64,000 nucleotides of DNA from Limisoma sp963601185 (GCA_963601185.1 CAVCEE010000015.1:1-64000), one strand, 5' to 3'. Shown: positions 45,445 through 55,095, counted from the first letter of the stretch. Numbers and translations: made by a program. The notes: generated by a model from the sequence alone, not told the origin.

Positions 45445-48054
45445 ATGCACAAATTACTACGGCTTAATCTATTGGCCACCGCTATGCTCCCTGCATTCGG
45501 ATGGACAGCAGCACAGTCGCCAGATATTGACCCGAAGGAAGAAGCTCGCCTTGATTCAATCGCTATGGCAGCGGAACTACATGAGGTGGTAGTCACTGCC
45601 AAGGAGTCGAAAGGCGCAGTGACGGCATCGCGCATCGACCGCTCGGCAATGGAGTTTCTTCAACCGACAAGCCTCTCCGACCTTATGCAACTGCTTCCCG
45701 GCGGACAGCAGAAAGACCCGGACTTGTCGACAGCCAACACCATCGGGCTTCGCGAAACCGGCACGATGGATGCGCAGGGCAACTCGTCGGTCAACAACAA
45801 TTATGCAATCTCCTCGCTTGGCACACTCTTCGTGGTCGACGGCAATCCCTTGTCGACCGACGCCAATATGCAGTACACTCCTCTGTCGTCCACACAGTCG
45901 GCAACCACAACCTCCTCAACCGAAAACAACCTCAACACCACCAATCGCGGCGTTGATATGCGTTCCATCTCTACCGACGACGTGGAGAGCGTGGAGGTGG
46001 TGCGCGGCATCCCGTCGGTGGAGTACGGCAACCTGACGAGCGGAATGGTAAAAATCAACAAAATCCGCCGCTCCACTCCGTTCACGGCGCGCTTCAAGGC
46101 CGACGGCTACAGCAAACTCCTGTCTATGGGCAAAGGCATACGCCTCAGCAAGACCACATTGCTCAACGTGGACGCTGGTCTGCTCGACTCCAAGCCCGAC
46201 CCTACAAACAATCTGCAAAAATACCGCCGCGGCAACGGTTCGCTGCGCCTCACGCTCTCCAGCGGAGCACTGCGCTACACTGCCGCCGTTGACTATACCG
46301 GCTCGTTTGACAACAGCAAGAGCGACCCAGACATCAACTACGGTCGCATCGACGAATACAAGTCGACCTACAACAAGGTTTCGGTGACCAACAACTTCTC
46401 ATGGCGACCGGAACGCCGCGGACTATTCAAGAGTCTTGACGTGAACACGCTCGTGACGCAGCAGTTCGACCGGCTTACACAACGCCGTCTCGTTGCGCCT
46501 CAACGCTATGGCATCGTGCCGACCACCTCGGAGGAGGGCGTACACGATGCGGCACTCATCTTCTCGGAGTATGAAGCGTGGTTTCTGAGCGACGGCAAGC
46601 CGTTTACCGCCTACGCCAAGGCAAAGGCCAACTTTGAGTTGCATACGGGTGTGCTCGACAATGCACTGCTCGTAGGCGCAGACTGGAACTATGCGAAAAA
46701 TTTCGGTCGCGGACAGGTCTACGACCTCAGCCGTCCACTGTCGGTGTCGGGATGGGGCTCACGCCCTCGCAAGTTCTACGACATTCCTGCCTTGTCACAG
46801 GTGTCGGCGTTTATCGAATACGACGGCAAGTTGCAAGTGGGCGAACACAAAATTGAGTTACAGGCGGGCTTGCGCACCAACAGTCTCACCGGACTCGACA
46901 GCCGCTACACGATGAAGGGCAAGATTTACCTCGACCCACGCGCCAACCTGAAATGGAACTTGCCAGCGTGGGAATGGGCAGGCCGACGCGTCACTCTGAG
47001 TTTTGCCGGCGGCATCGGCAAAACATCGAAGATGCCTACACTCAACTACCTCTACCCCGACAAGTACTACAACGACATAACGGAGTTAGGCTACTACGAC
47101 ACCAACCATCCGCAAGAGTACAGCCGCTTCGTGGTGCGCAGTTACATCCAAGACCCCACGAACTACAACATCCGTCCGGCTTCCAACATAAAGAAGGAGT
47201 TGCGCCTCGACCTCACCTTTGGCGACAACACCCTGTCGGTCGACTATTTCCGCGAAAACATGTCGTCGGGCTTCCGCTATATGGCTGTCTACGGCGCATA
47301 CACTTATAACGACTACGACGAATCCGCCATCGACGGAAGTTCGCTCACCGGCAAGCCGTCGCTCGACGGACTCCCCTACACCGTAGCGAGCAAACTCGAC
47401 GGCTACACGCGCGCCGACAACGGCACGCGCATCGACAAGGAGGGCATCGAATTTCAGTTCACCTCAGCACGCATCCGTCCGCTGCGCACACGCATAAACC
47501 TCAACGGCGCGTGGTTCAAGACTCGCTACAGCAACAGTCTACCGATGTTTGTGGCGGTGAGCGACGTGGTTGACAACGTGGCGGTGAGCGACCGCTATGT
47601 GGGTCTCTACAACTGGACCGACGGAGACATCAACCAGACGCTCACAACCAACCTGATGTTTGACACGCAGATACCTGAATGGGGGCTGATTTTCGCCACT
47701 TCGGTGCAGTGCTCATGGTTTGTGAAGACGCAGAACCTGGAGAAAAACGGCCGCCCGACGGCTTATCTCGATGTGACCGACGGCCAGTTGCACGACTACA
47801 CCGACGAGTCGGCTGCAGACGCGATGTTGAGCCATCTGATAAAGTACTACAACAGCGACTCGTTCAAGCAGTTTACCGTGCCGTTTGCCATGAGCGTGAA
47901 CCTCAAGGCCACGAAGACGCTCGGCAAGTACCTGCGTCTGTCGATGTTTGCCAACAAGATTATCGACTACACTCCCGACTACTACTCCAACGGCTACAAA
48001 ATCCGCCGCAACGTGAGTCCGTACTTCGGAGTGGAGGCAAATCTCACATTTTAG
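45445..48054 (+). CDS. TonB-dependent receptor
   Basis: 869 residues from the ATG at 45445; the TTG at 45430 is a longer option. Signal peptide, then LHEVVVTAKESKGAVTASRIDRSAMEFLQPTSLSDLMQLLPGG: the TonB-box and plug start, with VESVEVVRGIPSVEYGNLTSGMVKI at the plug end. The barrel runs to the C-terminus (NVSPYFGVEANLTF). It lacks the SusC-type N-terminal regulatory domain and has no SusD partner. It begins a four-gene operon with DUF4876, DUF6850 and a secreted sorting-domain protein. The imported ligand is unknown. Confidence 0.93.
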   Translation: MHKLLRLNLLATAMLPAFGWTAAQSPDIDPKEEARLDSIAMAAELHEVVVTAKESKGAVTASRIDRSAMEFLQPTSLSDLMQLLPGGQQKDPDLSTANTIGLRETGTMDAQGNSSVNNNYAISSLGTLFVVDGNPLSTDANMQYTPLSSTQSATTTSSTENNLNTTNRGVDMRSISTDDVESVEVVRGIPSVEYGNLTSGMVKINKIRRSTPFTARFKADGYSKLLSMGKGIRLSKTTLLNVDAGLLDSKPDPTNNLQKYRRGNGSLRLTLSSGALRYTAAVDYTGSFDNSKSDPDINYGRIDEYKSTYNKVSVTNNFSWRPERRGLFKSLDVNTLVTQQFDRLTQRRLVAPQRYGIVPTTSEEGVHDAALIFSEYEAWFLSDGKPFTAYAKAKANFELHTGVLDNALLVGADWNYAKNFGRGQVYDLSRPLSVSGWGSRPRKFYDIPALSQVSAFIEYDGKLQVGEHKIELQAGLRTNSLTGLDSRYTMKGKIYLDPRANLKWNLPAWEWAGRRVTLSFAGGIGKTSKMPTLNYLYPDKYYNDITELGYYDTNHPQEYSRFVVRSYIQDPTNYNIRPASNIKKELRLDLTFGDNTLSVDYFRENMSSGFRYMAVYGAYTYNDYDESAIDGSSLTGKPSLDGLPYTVASKLDGYTRADNGTRIDKEGIEFQFTSARIRPLRTRINLNGAWFKTRYSNSLPMFVAVSDVVDNVAVSDRYVGLYNWTDGDINQTLTTNLMFDTQIPEWGLIFATSVQCSWFVKTQNLEKNGRPTAYLDVTDGQLHDYTDESAADAMLSHLIKYYNSDSFKQFTVPFAMSVNLKATKTLGKYLRLSMFANKIIDYTPDYYSNGYKIRRNVSPYFGVEANLTF

Positions 48055-48057
48055 ACT

Positions 48058-49359
48058 ATGATGAAGAGTTTACACATATTGATTATAGCAGCCGCCATTG
48101 CGATGCTCGCCGCCTGCGCCGACGAGGCTTCCGTGCCTCGCGTGTCGGCAAAGGTTGAAGTGGTGCCGCAGACGGAAGTGGCAGGGCTGACCGTGGAGAG
48201 CGAAAAACTCACGTTCCGCAACCTGTCGACCGGCGAATCAGTGGTTTTCACATCGACCGGCAACGTGAGTCTGCCTGTTGGTTTCTACGAATGCTCATAC
48301 CAGGCGGAGGTGACCTACAGCAACGGCAGCGGCGACGATGCCGCCGTGGTGAGTGGTCAACTCATAGGCAACGTGGAGTCGGTGCGCGCCACTGCCGACG
48401 GCGTGAATCTGTCGCTGCCGGTCTACCTGGTGGCTGACAACGACGACTTCATCTTTGAGGAGATTTTCTTCACTGGCACCCGACGCACATCGGGCTCAAG
48501 TTACATCGGCGACACGTATTTCAAGATTTACAACAACACTGACCATGTACTCTATGCCGACGGACTGGCATTCGTGGAATCGAAGTTCCGCTCCACCCAG
48601 CAATACACCTTCGACCCGGACCTTAAGCAGGAGGCAATGACGGTACACGCCATCTATGTGATTCCCGGCAACGGCACCGACTATCCCGTACAACCAGGAC
48701 AGTCGCTCACCATCTGCGACACTGCCATCGACCACCGCACATCGAACGAAAACTCGTTTGACCTTTCGGGTGCTGACTTCGAATGGTATGATGTGTCGAC
48801 CGTACCGAGCCAGACGGACATCAACAACCCTGACGTGCCCGATATGGACAAGTGGTACTGCGACTCGCGGAGCATCTTCATTCTCCACAACCAAGGCTTC
48901 ACCTCGTTTGCGCTGGCACGCATCCCGGTGGAAAAGCAAGCCTATCTGACCAACTATTTCTACACCTACCGCTACACGATGTATCTGCCAACCGGCACTT
49001 ACCCGATGAGCGGCGACGGATACAAGATACCCAATTCGTGGATTGTCGACGGCGTGAACTGCAGCGTGGAGTCGGACCGCAAATGGAACGTGCTCCCGGC
49101 ATCAATCGACGCCGGATGGACGTGGTGCGGACGCATGAGCGCCGACAGCGACCGCTTCTTCAAGAGCGTGCGCCGCAAGATGCTCTACCTCACCGACGAC
49201 GGCCGCCGTGTGCTGAAGGACACCAACAACTCTACCGACGATTTCAATGCGGCGTGCGTGCCGTCAATCATCGAGGAGCAGCACACCTCCGTCAACGCTT
49301 CGGGCGACAAGGCAACGACAATAACCTACGACGGCGTACAGCCTAAAAACGACCAATAA
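48058..49359 (+). CDS. DUF4876 family lipoprotein
   Basis: 433 residues; signal with lipobox (LAAC, about Cys19). N-terminal Ig-like stretch (VPQTEVAGLTVESEKLTFRNLSTGESVVF), then FEEIFFTGTRRTSGSSYIGDTYFKIYNNTDHVLYADGLAFVESKF, which matches DUF4876: lamin-tail-like beta-sandwich with later YPVQPGQSLTICDTAIDHR. The family has no known function but is commonly linked to a TonB-dependent receptor. It starts 3 bp after the receptor and ends 3 bp before the DUF6850 gene, so the products are likely made together and may act as surface partner of the receptor. Confidence 0.85.
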   Translation: MMKSLHILIIAAAIAMLAACADEASVPRVSAKVEVVPQTEVAGLTVESEKLTFRNLSTGESVVFTSTGNVSLPVGFYECSYQAEVTYSNGSGDDAAVVSGQLIGNVESVRATADGVNLSLPVYLVADNDDFIFEEIFFTGTRRTSGSSYIGDTYFKIYNNTDHVLYADGLAFVESKFRSTQQYTFDPDLKQEAMTVHAIYVIPGNGTDYPVQPGQSLTICDTAIDHRTSNENSFDLSGADFEWYDVSTVPSQTDINNPDVPDMDKWYCDSRSIFILHNQGFTSFALARIPVEKQAYLTNYFYTYRYTMYLPTGTYPMSGDGYKIPNSWIVDGVNCSVESDRKWNVLPASIDAGWTWCGRMSADSDRFFKSVRRKMLYLTDDGRRVLKDTNNSTDDFNAACVPSIIEEQHTSVNASGDKATTITYDGVQPKNDQ

Positions 49360-49362
49360 AGG

Positions 49363-50859
49363 ATGAAACGGATTTTCTACATATCATTGTTCTTGACCGC
49401 CGCGACGGCATCGGCACAACAAGCCGACGTGCAGACACGGTGGATGGACAACAGTCTGCTGCGCCGCAATGTGGCGACGGTGCGCTACGAGAACCCGGCA
49501 ATGATGAAGAACCGCTACGATGCTTCGCTCACAACCATCGGTGCTTCGTGGCTCTTCGACACGCAGGAGCAGGCACGCTCCATCGAAGAGGGCGACGGCA
49601 GCAACCGTGCCGACATCTCGGCGGAGGCGTACATCAAGAAGGGGAAAAACGACATCTGGGGCGAGGCTGGCTACTCCATCGGTCAACGCCGCAACGTGTT
49701 GCTCAACGAGTCGTCAGACTACAGCCGCATCTATCCTTACGTCACTGCCGACCTTGTTGGTGGCGACCTTCACGAGGAGACCTACCGCTTCAGCGGCGGC
49801 TTTGCCCACACGCTGAAAAACGGCATAACTCTCGGTGCTTCGGCGGGCTACAAGGCTTTGCTTGCCTACCGCACCATCGACCCCCGTCCGCGCAACCTCA
49901 CGAGCGACCTCGATTTTGCGGTGGGAATGAAATGGAAATGGCTCGACGTGGCTCTCAAAGCCGGCAAATACAAGCAGACCAATGTGGTGAAGTTCTACAA
50001 CGAGACATACCAGCCGACTGTCTACCACGCCACTGGTCTCGGCACTGACTACTACCGCTTCCGCGGCACCAACACCAACACTTACTACAACGGCCGTGAT
50101 TTCGGTGCGCAGATTGGCGCATCGCTGCAAGCCGGCAAGACTGAAGCCGGGGTGACTGCCGCCTACGACTATTTCGGGTTTGACAAAATCATATCATCGC
50201 TCAACGAACTGCCTATGGCATCGGTCGGCGAGCGCACTTACAATATAACCGCCTATGCTCTCTTACGCCCGGCGCAGGGCCACAGCATCGCCGTAGAGGT
50301 GAATGCAAGCCGCGGTCGCCGCGACGGCAACGAGAACATCTTCGGCGAGGCCGAAAACAACATCTACCCGGAGATTGCATCTCTCCTGATGTTCCGCCGC
50401 ACGCAGACGGAGGCTACAGCAAAGGTTTCCTATGAATATTTGCGCAAGTCACTTCGACTGCAAATGGACGCAACGGCTGGCTATGCCACCGACCGCTGGC
50501 GCTACACGGAGCCGGAACGGCGTATGGAGGTAAACCACCCCATAGTGGGCTTCGGCGCAACACTGTCGTGGATGACTGGTCGCTGCACGCTGTCGCCTTT
50601 CGCATCGGTGACGGCGGTGATGAGCAACGATGCCTTGTGGAGCAGACCGGAGTCGTCGCAGTCGGTACTCGACGCATCGGCTGAACGGCAGTATCAGATG
50701 CTTGCCGACACCGACACGCACTACTCCGCCGGACTCCGTGCGGACTGCCGCATCAAGGACGGTCTCGGCATATTCTGCCGCCTCGTCTACGACGGCAAGC
50801 ATTATGCCGGCAGCCTTACGGCAAAGGGGGGCACGGCTACAATAGGACTAATTTTTTAA
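49363..50859 (+). CDS. DUF6850-type outer-membrane beta-barrel protein
   Basis: 498 residues with a signal peptide (TAATASAQ). It opens with ADVQTRWMDNSLLRRNVATVRYENPAMM, then strand/turn repeats (SGGFAHTLKNGITLGASAGYKALLAYR, LDFAVGMKWKWLDVALKAGKYK) and ends TAKGGTATIGLIF. This fits a 14-18-stranded outer-membrane barrel of the DUF6850 group. It is third in the operon; the receptor, lipoprotein and this barrel are spaced by 3 bp each. A role as a second channel or as an assembly partner is inference. Confidence 0.82.
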   Translation: MKRIFYISLFLTAATASAQQADVQTRWMDNSLLRRNVATVRYENPAMMKNRYDASLTTIGASWLFDTQEQARSIEEGDGSNRADISAEAYIKKGKNDIWGEAGYSIGQRRNVLLNESSDYSRIYPYVTADLVGGDLHEETYRFSGGFAHTLKNGITLGASAGYKALLAYRTIDPRPRNLTSDLDFAVGMKWKWLDVALKAGKYKQTNVVKFYNETYQPTVYHATGLGTDYYRFRGTNTNTYYNGRDFGAQIGASLQAGKTEAGVTAAYDYFGFDKIISSLNELPMASVGERTYNITAYALLRPAQGHSIAVEVNASRGRRDGNENIFGEAENNIYPEIASLLMFRRTQTEATAKVSYEYLRKSLRLQMDATAGYATDRWRYTEPERRMEVNHPIVGFGATLSWMTGRCTLSPFASVTAVMSNDALWSRPESSQSVLDASAERQYQMLADTDTHYSAGLRADCRIKDGLGIFCRLVYDGKHYAGSLTAKGGTATIGLIF

Positions 50860-50884
50860 TAACCCTATAAAAAACAGAAAGACG

Positions 50885-52642
50885 ATGAAAAAATCATTAC
50901 TCGTTTCTTTGTCGCTCGCAGCAGTAGCCTTCACCGGCTTTGCTCAAGACGAGCCGCAATTGATTATGCCTACTTTAAACTGGGCAACAGTAATCAATGG
51001 TAGTGCCGCCACTACCCCAGAGGGCCTCGCGCCTACTGCCGACGGTGCTTACCTCGTTTCCAATTTCACAAGCAAGGGCACTGACGAAACTGCCACTTGG
51101 GTGAACTTCGGTGCTGCCGAGAAGGTGGCTTTCGGCGCTACCAACAAGGCAACCTCGGGCAACAACAACTTGCTCGTCACTAAGGTCAACAACCAGGGCG
51201 AAGGCGTTTGGCACGTTTATTCGAAGAACGGCCGCGTAAGCAACGCTTCTGTCGCTGCCACTTCCGACGGTGGCGTAGTCGTTGCCGCTTCAATGACATT
51301 CACTGCCTTCAACAGCAAGGACGAAAGCGACGTGCCTGCAAACTCAATCCTCGACCTCGTTGATGCTGACAACCACACAACGACCATCGAGAAGACTTTC
51401 GCCAACTCGTCGGTCTACGACATCGTAGTACTCAAGATTTCTGCCAACGGTCATCTTGAATGGGCAAAACAAATCGTGGCTGAAGACGGCTCTTCGCTCA
51501 ACGCAAAGGTTGCTGTAGATGACAACGACAACATCTACCTCGGCGGCCAGCACGGCGCTGCCCTCACTATCGGCGACAACACTGTGCCTGCACGCTCGGC
51601 AAAGTCGCTCTATCTCGTGAAACTCGACAACGCCGGCAACTTCGTGAAGAATTTCGACATCACCGGCACAGATGCTGAAGACTATATCGACGCTGTGACC
51701 TTCGCCAACGGCAAACTCTATGTTGCCGGCCGCGTGAAAGGAGTCGATGGAGGCGAAGTAAAATTCGGCGACAACGCCTTCTCCCCAACAATCTTCGACG
51801 ACGTGTTTGCAGCAGCGTTCGACACTGACCTCAACGTTTCTTGGGTTACCTTCGCCTATGCCTCTGCAGCATCCGACGGCAAGCACACCACACAAGTGAA
51901 GAGCATAGACTTCTCCGACGGCCGCGTACACGTTTCCGGCATCTTCAAGGGCGGATTCTGCAAGATTCTTCACGGCGGCGAGTTTGTAGCAACCTCAAGC
52001 ACCACAATGGAAGGCTATATGCTCAAATTCGACAGTGAGACAGGCGAAATCTCAGGCGTTTCGTCGGAATCAGAAGGCATCTCAGGCTACTTCGCATCAC
52101 TCTCGAAAGGCGATATGACCTACATTGCAGGCTACAGCATTGCAGACTCTGATTTCCAAGGCGCAATCCTCAACATCGACAGTGAAGCCAACAGTCTTGA
52201 GCCTGGCGATGGCGAGGAGACGGACGGCACAGGTATCGAGATCGCATCGACCATCAACGCAAAGAGTGCAGGCTATCCAACCACATTCTGCGCCAAGTTC
52301 TATGGCAACACCCTCTACTATGCAGTGCGCGCCAAGGGCGAAGGTCTCAGCATCACTGGCAAGCCTGTTGCCTACACCAACCAGACAGACTTCACTGCTG
52401 CATTGTTCTCACTCGATCTTAGCGAAATCTACGGCGGCGTGAACAAGGTGGTTGCCGATAGCAAGGTGAAGGCATACGGTGTTGACGGCGCAGTACACGT
52501 AAGCGCATCAGAGCCTGCTACCGTAGCGGTCTACAACGTAGCCGGCCAGAAAGTGGCACAGCAGACAGTCAACGGCGAAACAACAATCGCCCTCCCTGCA
52601 GGCTTCTATGTAGTAAACAACACAAAAGTAATCGTGAAATAA
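50885..52642 (+). CDS. Secreted beta-propeller-like protein with T9SS-type sorting-like C-terminus
   Basis: 585 residues with a signal peptide (MKKSLLVSLSLAAVAFTGFAQ). The body has repeated units of the kind DGGVVVAASMTF..., DNDNIYLGGQHGAAL..., NGKLYVAGRVKG..., which look like blades of a beta-propeller (SBBP/delta-60-like). The last ~70 residues (VAVYNVAGQKVAQQTVNG ... AGFYVVNNTKVIVK) resemble the type IX sorting domain and match the end of the protein at 462-2195. It follows DUF6850 by 25 bp and is followed by a terminator, so it closes the operon. Function unknown. Confidence 0.83.
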   Translation: MKKSLLVSLSLAAVAFTGFAQDEPQLIMPTLNWATVINGSAATTPEGLAPTADGAYLVSNFTSKGTDETATWVNFGAAEKVAFGATNKATSGNNNLLVTKVNNQGEGVWHVYSKNGRVSNASVAATSDGGVVVAASMTFTAFNSKDESDVPANSILDLVDADNHTTTIEKTFANSSVYDIVVLKISANGHLEWAKQIVAEDGSSLNAKVAVDDNDNIYLGGQHGAALTIGDNTVPARSAKSLYLVKLDNAGNFVKNFDITGTDAEDYIDAVTFANGKLYVAGRVKGVDGGEVKFGDNAFSPTIFDDVFAAAFDTDLNVSWVTFAYASAASDGKHTTQVKSIDFSDGRVHVSGIFKGGFCKILHGGEFVATSSTTMEGYMLKFDSETGEISGVSSESEGISGYFASLSKGDMTYIAGYSIADSDFQGAILNIDSEANSLEPGDGEETDGTGIEIASTINAKSAGYPTTFCAKFYGNTLYYAVRAKGEGLSITGKPVAYTNQTDFTAALFSLDLSEIYGGVNKVVADSKVKAYGVDGAVHVSASEPATVAVYNVAGQKVAQQTVNGETTIALPAGFYVVNNTKVIVK

Positions 52643-52659
52643 TCACGCCAACCCAACCA

Positions 52660-52696
52660 CAAGGGGCTGCACCACACCGGCGCAGCCCCTTGTTTT
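52660..52696 (+). terminator. Terminator of the TonB receptor operon
   Basis: CAAGGGGCTGC and GCAGCCCCTTG form an 11-bp stem followed by TTTT. Confidence 0.93.
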
Positions 52697-52718
52697 ATGT
52701 TTGCCTTGTTGAAATAGC

Positions 52719-52750
52719 AAGAGGTCAACCCGGTGTCGGATTGACCTCTT
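52719..52750 (-). terminator. Hairpin downstream of tRNA-Leu(UAG)
   Basis: AGAGGTCAA and TTGACCTCT pair around a 13-nt loop just beyond the 3' end of the tRNA on the minus strand. The following TGCTATTTC gives only a weak T run. Confidence 0.55.
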
Positions 52751-52756
52751 TCGCTG

Positions 52757-52838
52757 TGCGCATGAAGGGACTCGAACCCCCACGACTTACGTCACTAGAT
52801 CCTAAGTCTAGCGCGGCTACCAATTACGCCACATGCGC
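52757..52838 (-). tRNA. tRNA-Leu, anticodon UAG (reads CUA and relatives)
   Basis: 82-nt cloverleaf on the minus strand. Acceptor stem GCGCATG with CATGCGC and discriminator A; D-arm with AATTGGTAGCC; anticodon stem CTAGA/TCTAG around CTTAGGA (anticodon TAG); a long variable arm (GACGTAAGTC); T-arm GGTTCGAGTCC. The long variable arm and the discriminator A support leucine. CCA is not encoded. Confidence 0.95.
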
Positions 52839-52969
52839 AAATCAATCGCAAAGATAGCGCAAACTTTTGATTTTGCCAAATCTGCGGCGCAAAATCTGCC
52901 GCAATGGGATTTTTCGACTGCACCAGTGCAATTTAACTAAATTGTTATTTTACGGTTGATGCGTCTTCC

Positions 52970-52977
52970 TATCTTTG
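52970..52977 (+). promoter_or_regulatory. -7 box for the phosphate-selective-porin-like gene
   Basis: TATCTTTG (TAnnTTTG) 28 bp before the ATG at 53005. The rest of 52643-53004 holds terminators and the tRNA. Confidence 0.55.
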
Positions 52978-53004
52978 CGGCAATCATTTAACAGTCTTTA
53001 TTTT

Positions 53005-54051
53005 ATGACACTACACCTACACGCGCTTCTGCCGCTGGCTTTGATTTGTATCGCCAGCGTACCTGCGGTTGCGCAATCCGACAGCACTGCCGTAAAACAA
53101 GAGAAAGTGAACTATATGCCAAGCATCCACGGCACAGTAAGAGGCAAGTTTGAATACCAGACCGAGGAGGGCGAAAGCCGCTTTGAGGTACGCAACGCCC
53201 GTCTGAGCGTAGACGGCAAGGTGGCGCGCGCCGTGGAATACAAGGCTGAGATTGACCTCTGCGACGAGGGAAAAATCAAGATGCTTGACGCCTACACACG
53301 TATCAAGCCGTTCACCGGCTTTTCCGTCACACTCGGACAGATGCGAGTGCCTTTCACCATCGACGCGCACCGCTCGCCCCATCAGCAATACTTCGCCAAC
53401 CGTTCGTTCATCGCCAAGCAAGTGGGCAACGTGCGCGATGTGGGTCTGACGGTAGGCTACAAGATTGATGGCAGACTGCCCATCATCCTCGACGCAGGAC
53501 TTTTCAACGGTTCGGGGCTGACCAATCAGAAGGATTTCTGGACAAAGAAGATCAACTTCTCCGCCAAGGCGCAGTTCTTGCTTCCCGAAGGCTTCAATAT
53601 CACGCTCAGCACACAAAAGGTTAGTCCCAACAGCAACACTATTATGATGTACGACGCCGGGGCATACTGGCAGAAATGCGGATGGCACATCGAGGCGGAG
53701 TACCTGTTCAAGCATTATTCTAACAACGCTTTCGACAATGTGCATTCGTTCAACAGTTTCGTGAACTACGACATTGCTCTCAAAAGCGGCAAACTCGTGA
53801 AAAAGATTTCGCCACTCGTGAGATATGACTTTATGACCGACCATAGCGACGGCACACTCGACGACAACGGCAAAATGGTGCTGACCGACTACAAGCGTTC
53901 GCGCATCACCGCCGGCATCACCGTAAGCCTTGCCAAGCCTTTCATCTCCGACATCCGACTGAACTACGAGAAGTATTTCTACGGCGACAATGCCGTGCCC
54001 AAAACCTCGGAAAAGGACAAGATTGTACTCGAAATCATGACCCGATTCTGA
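53005..54051 (+). CDS. Porin O/P (phosphate-selective) family outer-membrane protein
   Basis: 348 residues from the ATG at 53005 (MTLHLHALLPLALICIASVPAVAQ); an earlier TTG start would begin inside the promoter. The body follows the OprO/OprP pattern: GKFEYQTEEGESRFEVRNARLSVDGKVARAVEYKAEIDLCDEGKIKMLDAYTRIKPF, then LGQMRVPFTIDAHRS. The last residues EIMTRF end in an aromatic Phe, as in barrels. In Pseudomonas this family takes up phosphate; in Bacteroidetes the solute is unproven. It is a single gene before the DUF3298 lipoprotein. Confidence 0.9.
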   Translation: MTLHLHALLPLALICIASVPAVAQSDSTAVKQEKVNYMPSIHGTVRGKFEYQTEEGESRFEVRNARLSVDGKVARAVEYKAEIDLCDEGKIKMLDAYTRIKPFTGFSVTLGQMRVPFTIDAHRSPHQQYFANRSFIAKQVGNVRDVGLTVGYKIDGRLPIILDAGLFNGSGLTNQKDFWTKKINFSAKAQFLLPEGFNITLSTQKVSPNSNTIMMYDAGAYWQKCGWHIEAEYLFKHYSNNAFDNVHSFNSFVNYDIALKSGKLVKKISPLVRYDFMTDHSDGTLDDNGKMVLTDYKRSRITAGITVSLAKPFISDIRLNYEKYFYGDNAVPKTSEKDKIVLEIMTRF

Positions 54052-54102
54052 TTCCTGGCGGCAAAAAATGGAGGACTGATGACTTTTTTTCACGGAAAGT
54101 TT

Positions 54103-54110
54103 TAACTTTG
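54103..54110 (+). promoter_or_regulatory. -7 box for the DUF3298 lipoprotein gene
   Basis: TAACTTTG (TAnnTTTG), 39 bp before the ATG. Confidence 0.5.
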
Positions 54111-54149
54111 CCATAATTATTCAGTCTAACATTAAAAACAAATCTTAAG

Positions 54150-54983
54150 ATGAAGAAACTATTGATTATGGCAGCCGTGGCACTTGCAGTTGCAGGTTGC
54201 GGCAAAAACGACAAGCCGGCTGAAGAGGTCGACAAGACCGGCATTTGCCAATTCCACACCGTGGAACTCGACAAGAAAAGCGAACTCCAGTTTCCCGACA
54301 GCCTGAAAGATCTCGCCAACGGGATGAAAATCTACACCCACATAACAGCCAACGTGTGCTGGCCCGACTCGCTCAGCGGCAATGCCCCGAAGGAATTGCA
54401 GGACTCGCTGCTGTCGAAGGCTTTCGGCACTTACCGTGCAGCCAACCTCAACGCCTCGCTGTCCAACCTCACGTCCGCCCCACTGGGATTTGAGGACGAG
54501 AAGGGCGTGAAGCAGAAAGCAGTGAAGGCAATCCCTGATTTGAGCGAAACGATGGGACAACAATACACCTACAACTTGTCGGCAACACCAAGTTACATCG
54601 GCACCCATCTGATTACCTACAGCATCAGCATGTCGTCGTATCTCGGCGGAGCGCACGGCTACTACGCCACAACATATCTTAATTACGACATCGACAAGGG
54701 TCAGGTGCTCACCGTAGGCCGCCTGTTCTCCGACGTTGACGGACTCAAGGCAGCCATTATGCGCGACGCACAGCAAAATCCCGACTATGCTGGCAACCTG
54801 CTTGTGGACAAAATTCCGTCGGTAGACAACTTCTTTGTCGATGGAGCGATGATCTCGTTTGTCTACAATCCTTATGAGGTGGCATGCTACGCCGCCGGCA
54901 TCGTCACCGTGTCGCTTCCAATCCACGAAGTGCGCGACTACATGTCGGACTACGGCAAGAAACTTTTCCCCGAAGAGGAATAG
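54150..54983 (+). CDS. DUF3298 (RsiV-like) lipoprotein
   Basis: 277 residues with lipobox (LAVAGC, Cys17). The C-terminal half carries the DUF3298 signature SSYLGGAHGYYATTYLNYD, followed by GQVLTVGRLFSDVDGL, DNFFVDGAMISFVYNPYEVACYAAGI. The N-terminal half is like DUF4163/PdaC. DUF3298 is the extracytoplasmic domain of anti-sigma factor RsiV, which binds lysozyme in Bacillus; here the protein is a free lipoprotein without a sigma partner. Single-gene unit with a terminator at 55007-55043. Confidence 0.87.
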   Translation: MKKLLIMAAVALAVAGCGKNDKPAEEVDKTGICQFHTVELDKKSELQFPDSLKDLANGMKIYTHITANVCWPDSLSGNAPKELQDSLLSKAFGTYRAANLNASLSNLTSAPLGFEDEKGVKQKAVKAIPDLSETMGQQYTYNLSATPSYIGTHLITYSISMSSYLGGAHGYYATTYLNYDIDKGQVLTVGRLFSDVDGLKAAIMRDAQQNPDYAGNLLVDKIPSVDNFFVDGAMISFVYNPYEVACYAAGIVTVSLPIHEVRDYMSDYGKKLFPEEE

Positions 54984-55006
54984 CCACGATGTAAAATAAC
55001 TGTAAC

Positions 55007-55043
55007 AACGGACTCCAGGGCATGGTCTTGAAGTCCGTTTTTA
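55007..55043 (+). terminator. Terminator of the DUF3298 gene
   Basis: AACGGACT and AGTCCGTT form an 8-bp stem around a 17-nt loop, then TTTAT. Confidence 0.75.
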
Positions 55044-55064
55044 TATTATTTAGGTATGAAATCC

Positions 55065-55095
55065 GTTGCCGTATAGTTTTTTTTGTCTAATTTTG
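55065..55095 (+). promoter_or_regulatory. Promoter of topA
   Basis: GTTG (55065-55068), 19 bp, TAATTTTG (55088-55095): a good -33/-7 pair, 31 bp before the ATG at 55126. Confidence 0.6.

Noticed and set aside
45430..45445. TTG start for the TonB receptor
   Set aside because: The ATG at 45445 gives a normal signal peptide and lies at a better distance from the promoter; similar TTG extensions at 34980, 52975 and 6593 were dropped for the same reason.
53017..54114. Minus-strand frame of 365 codons
   Set aside because: Antisense to the porin O/P-like gene, which has a signal peptide, promoter and family motifs.
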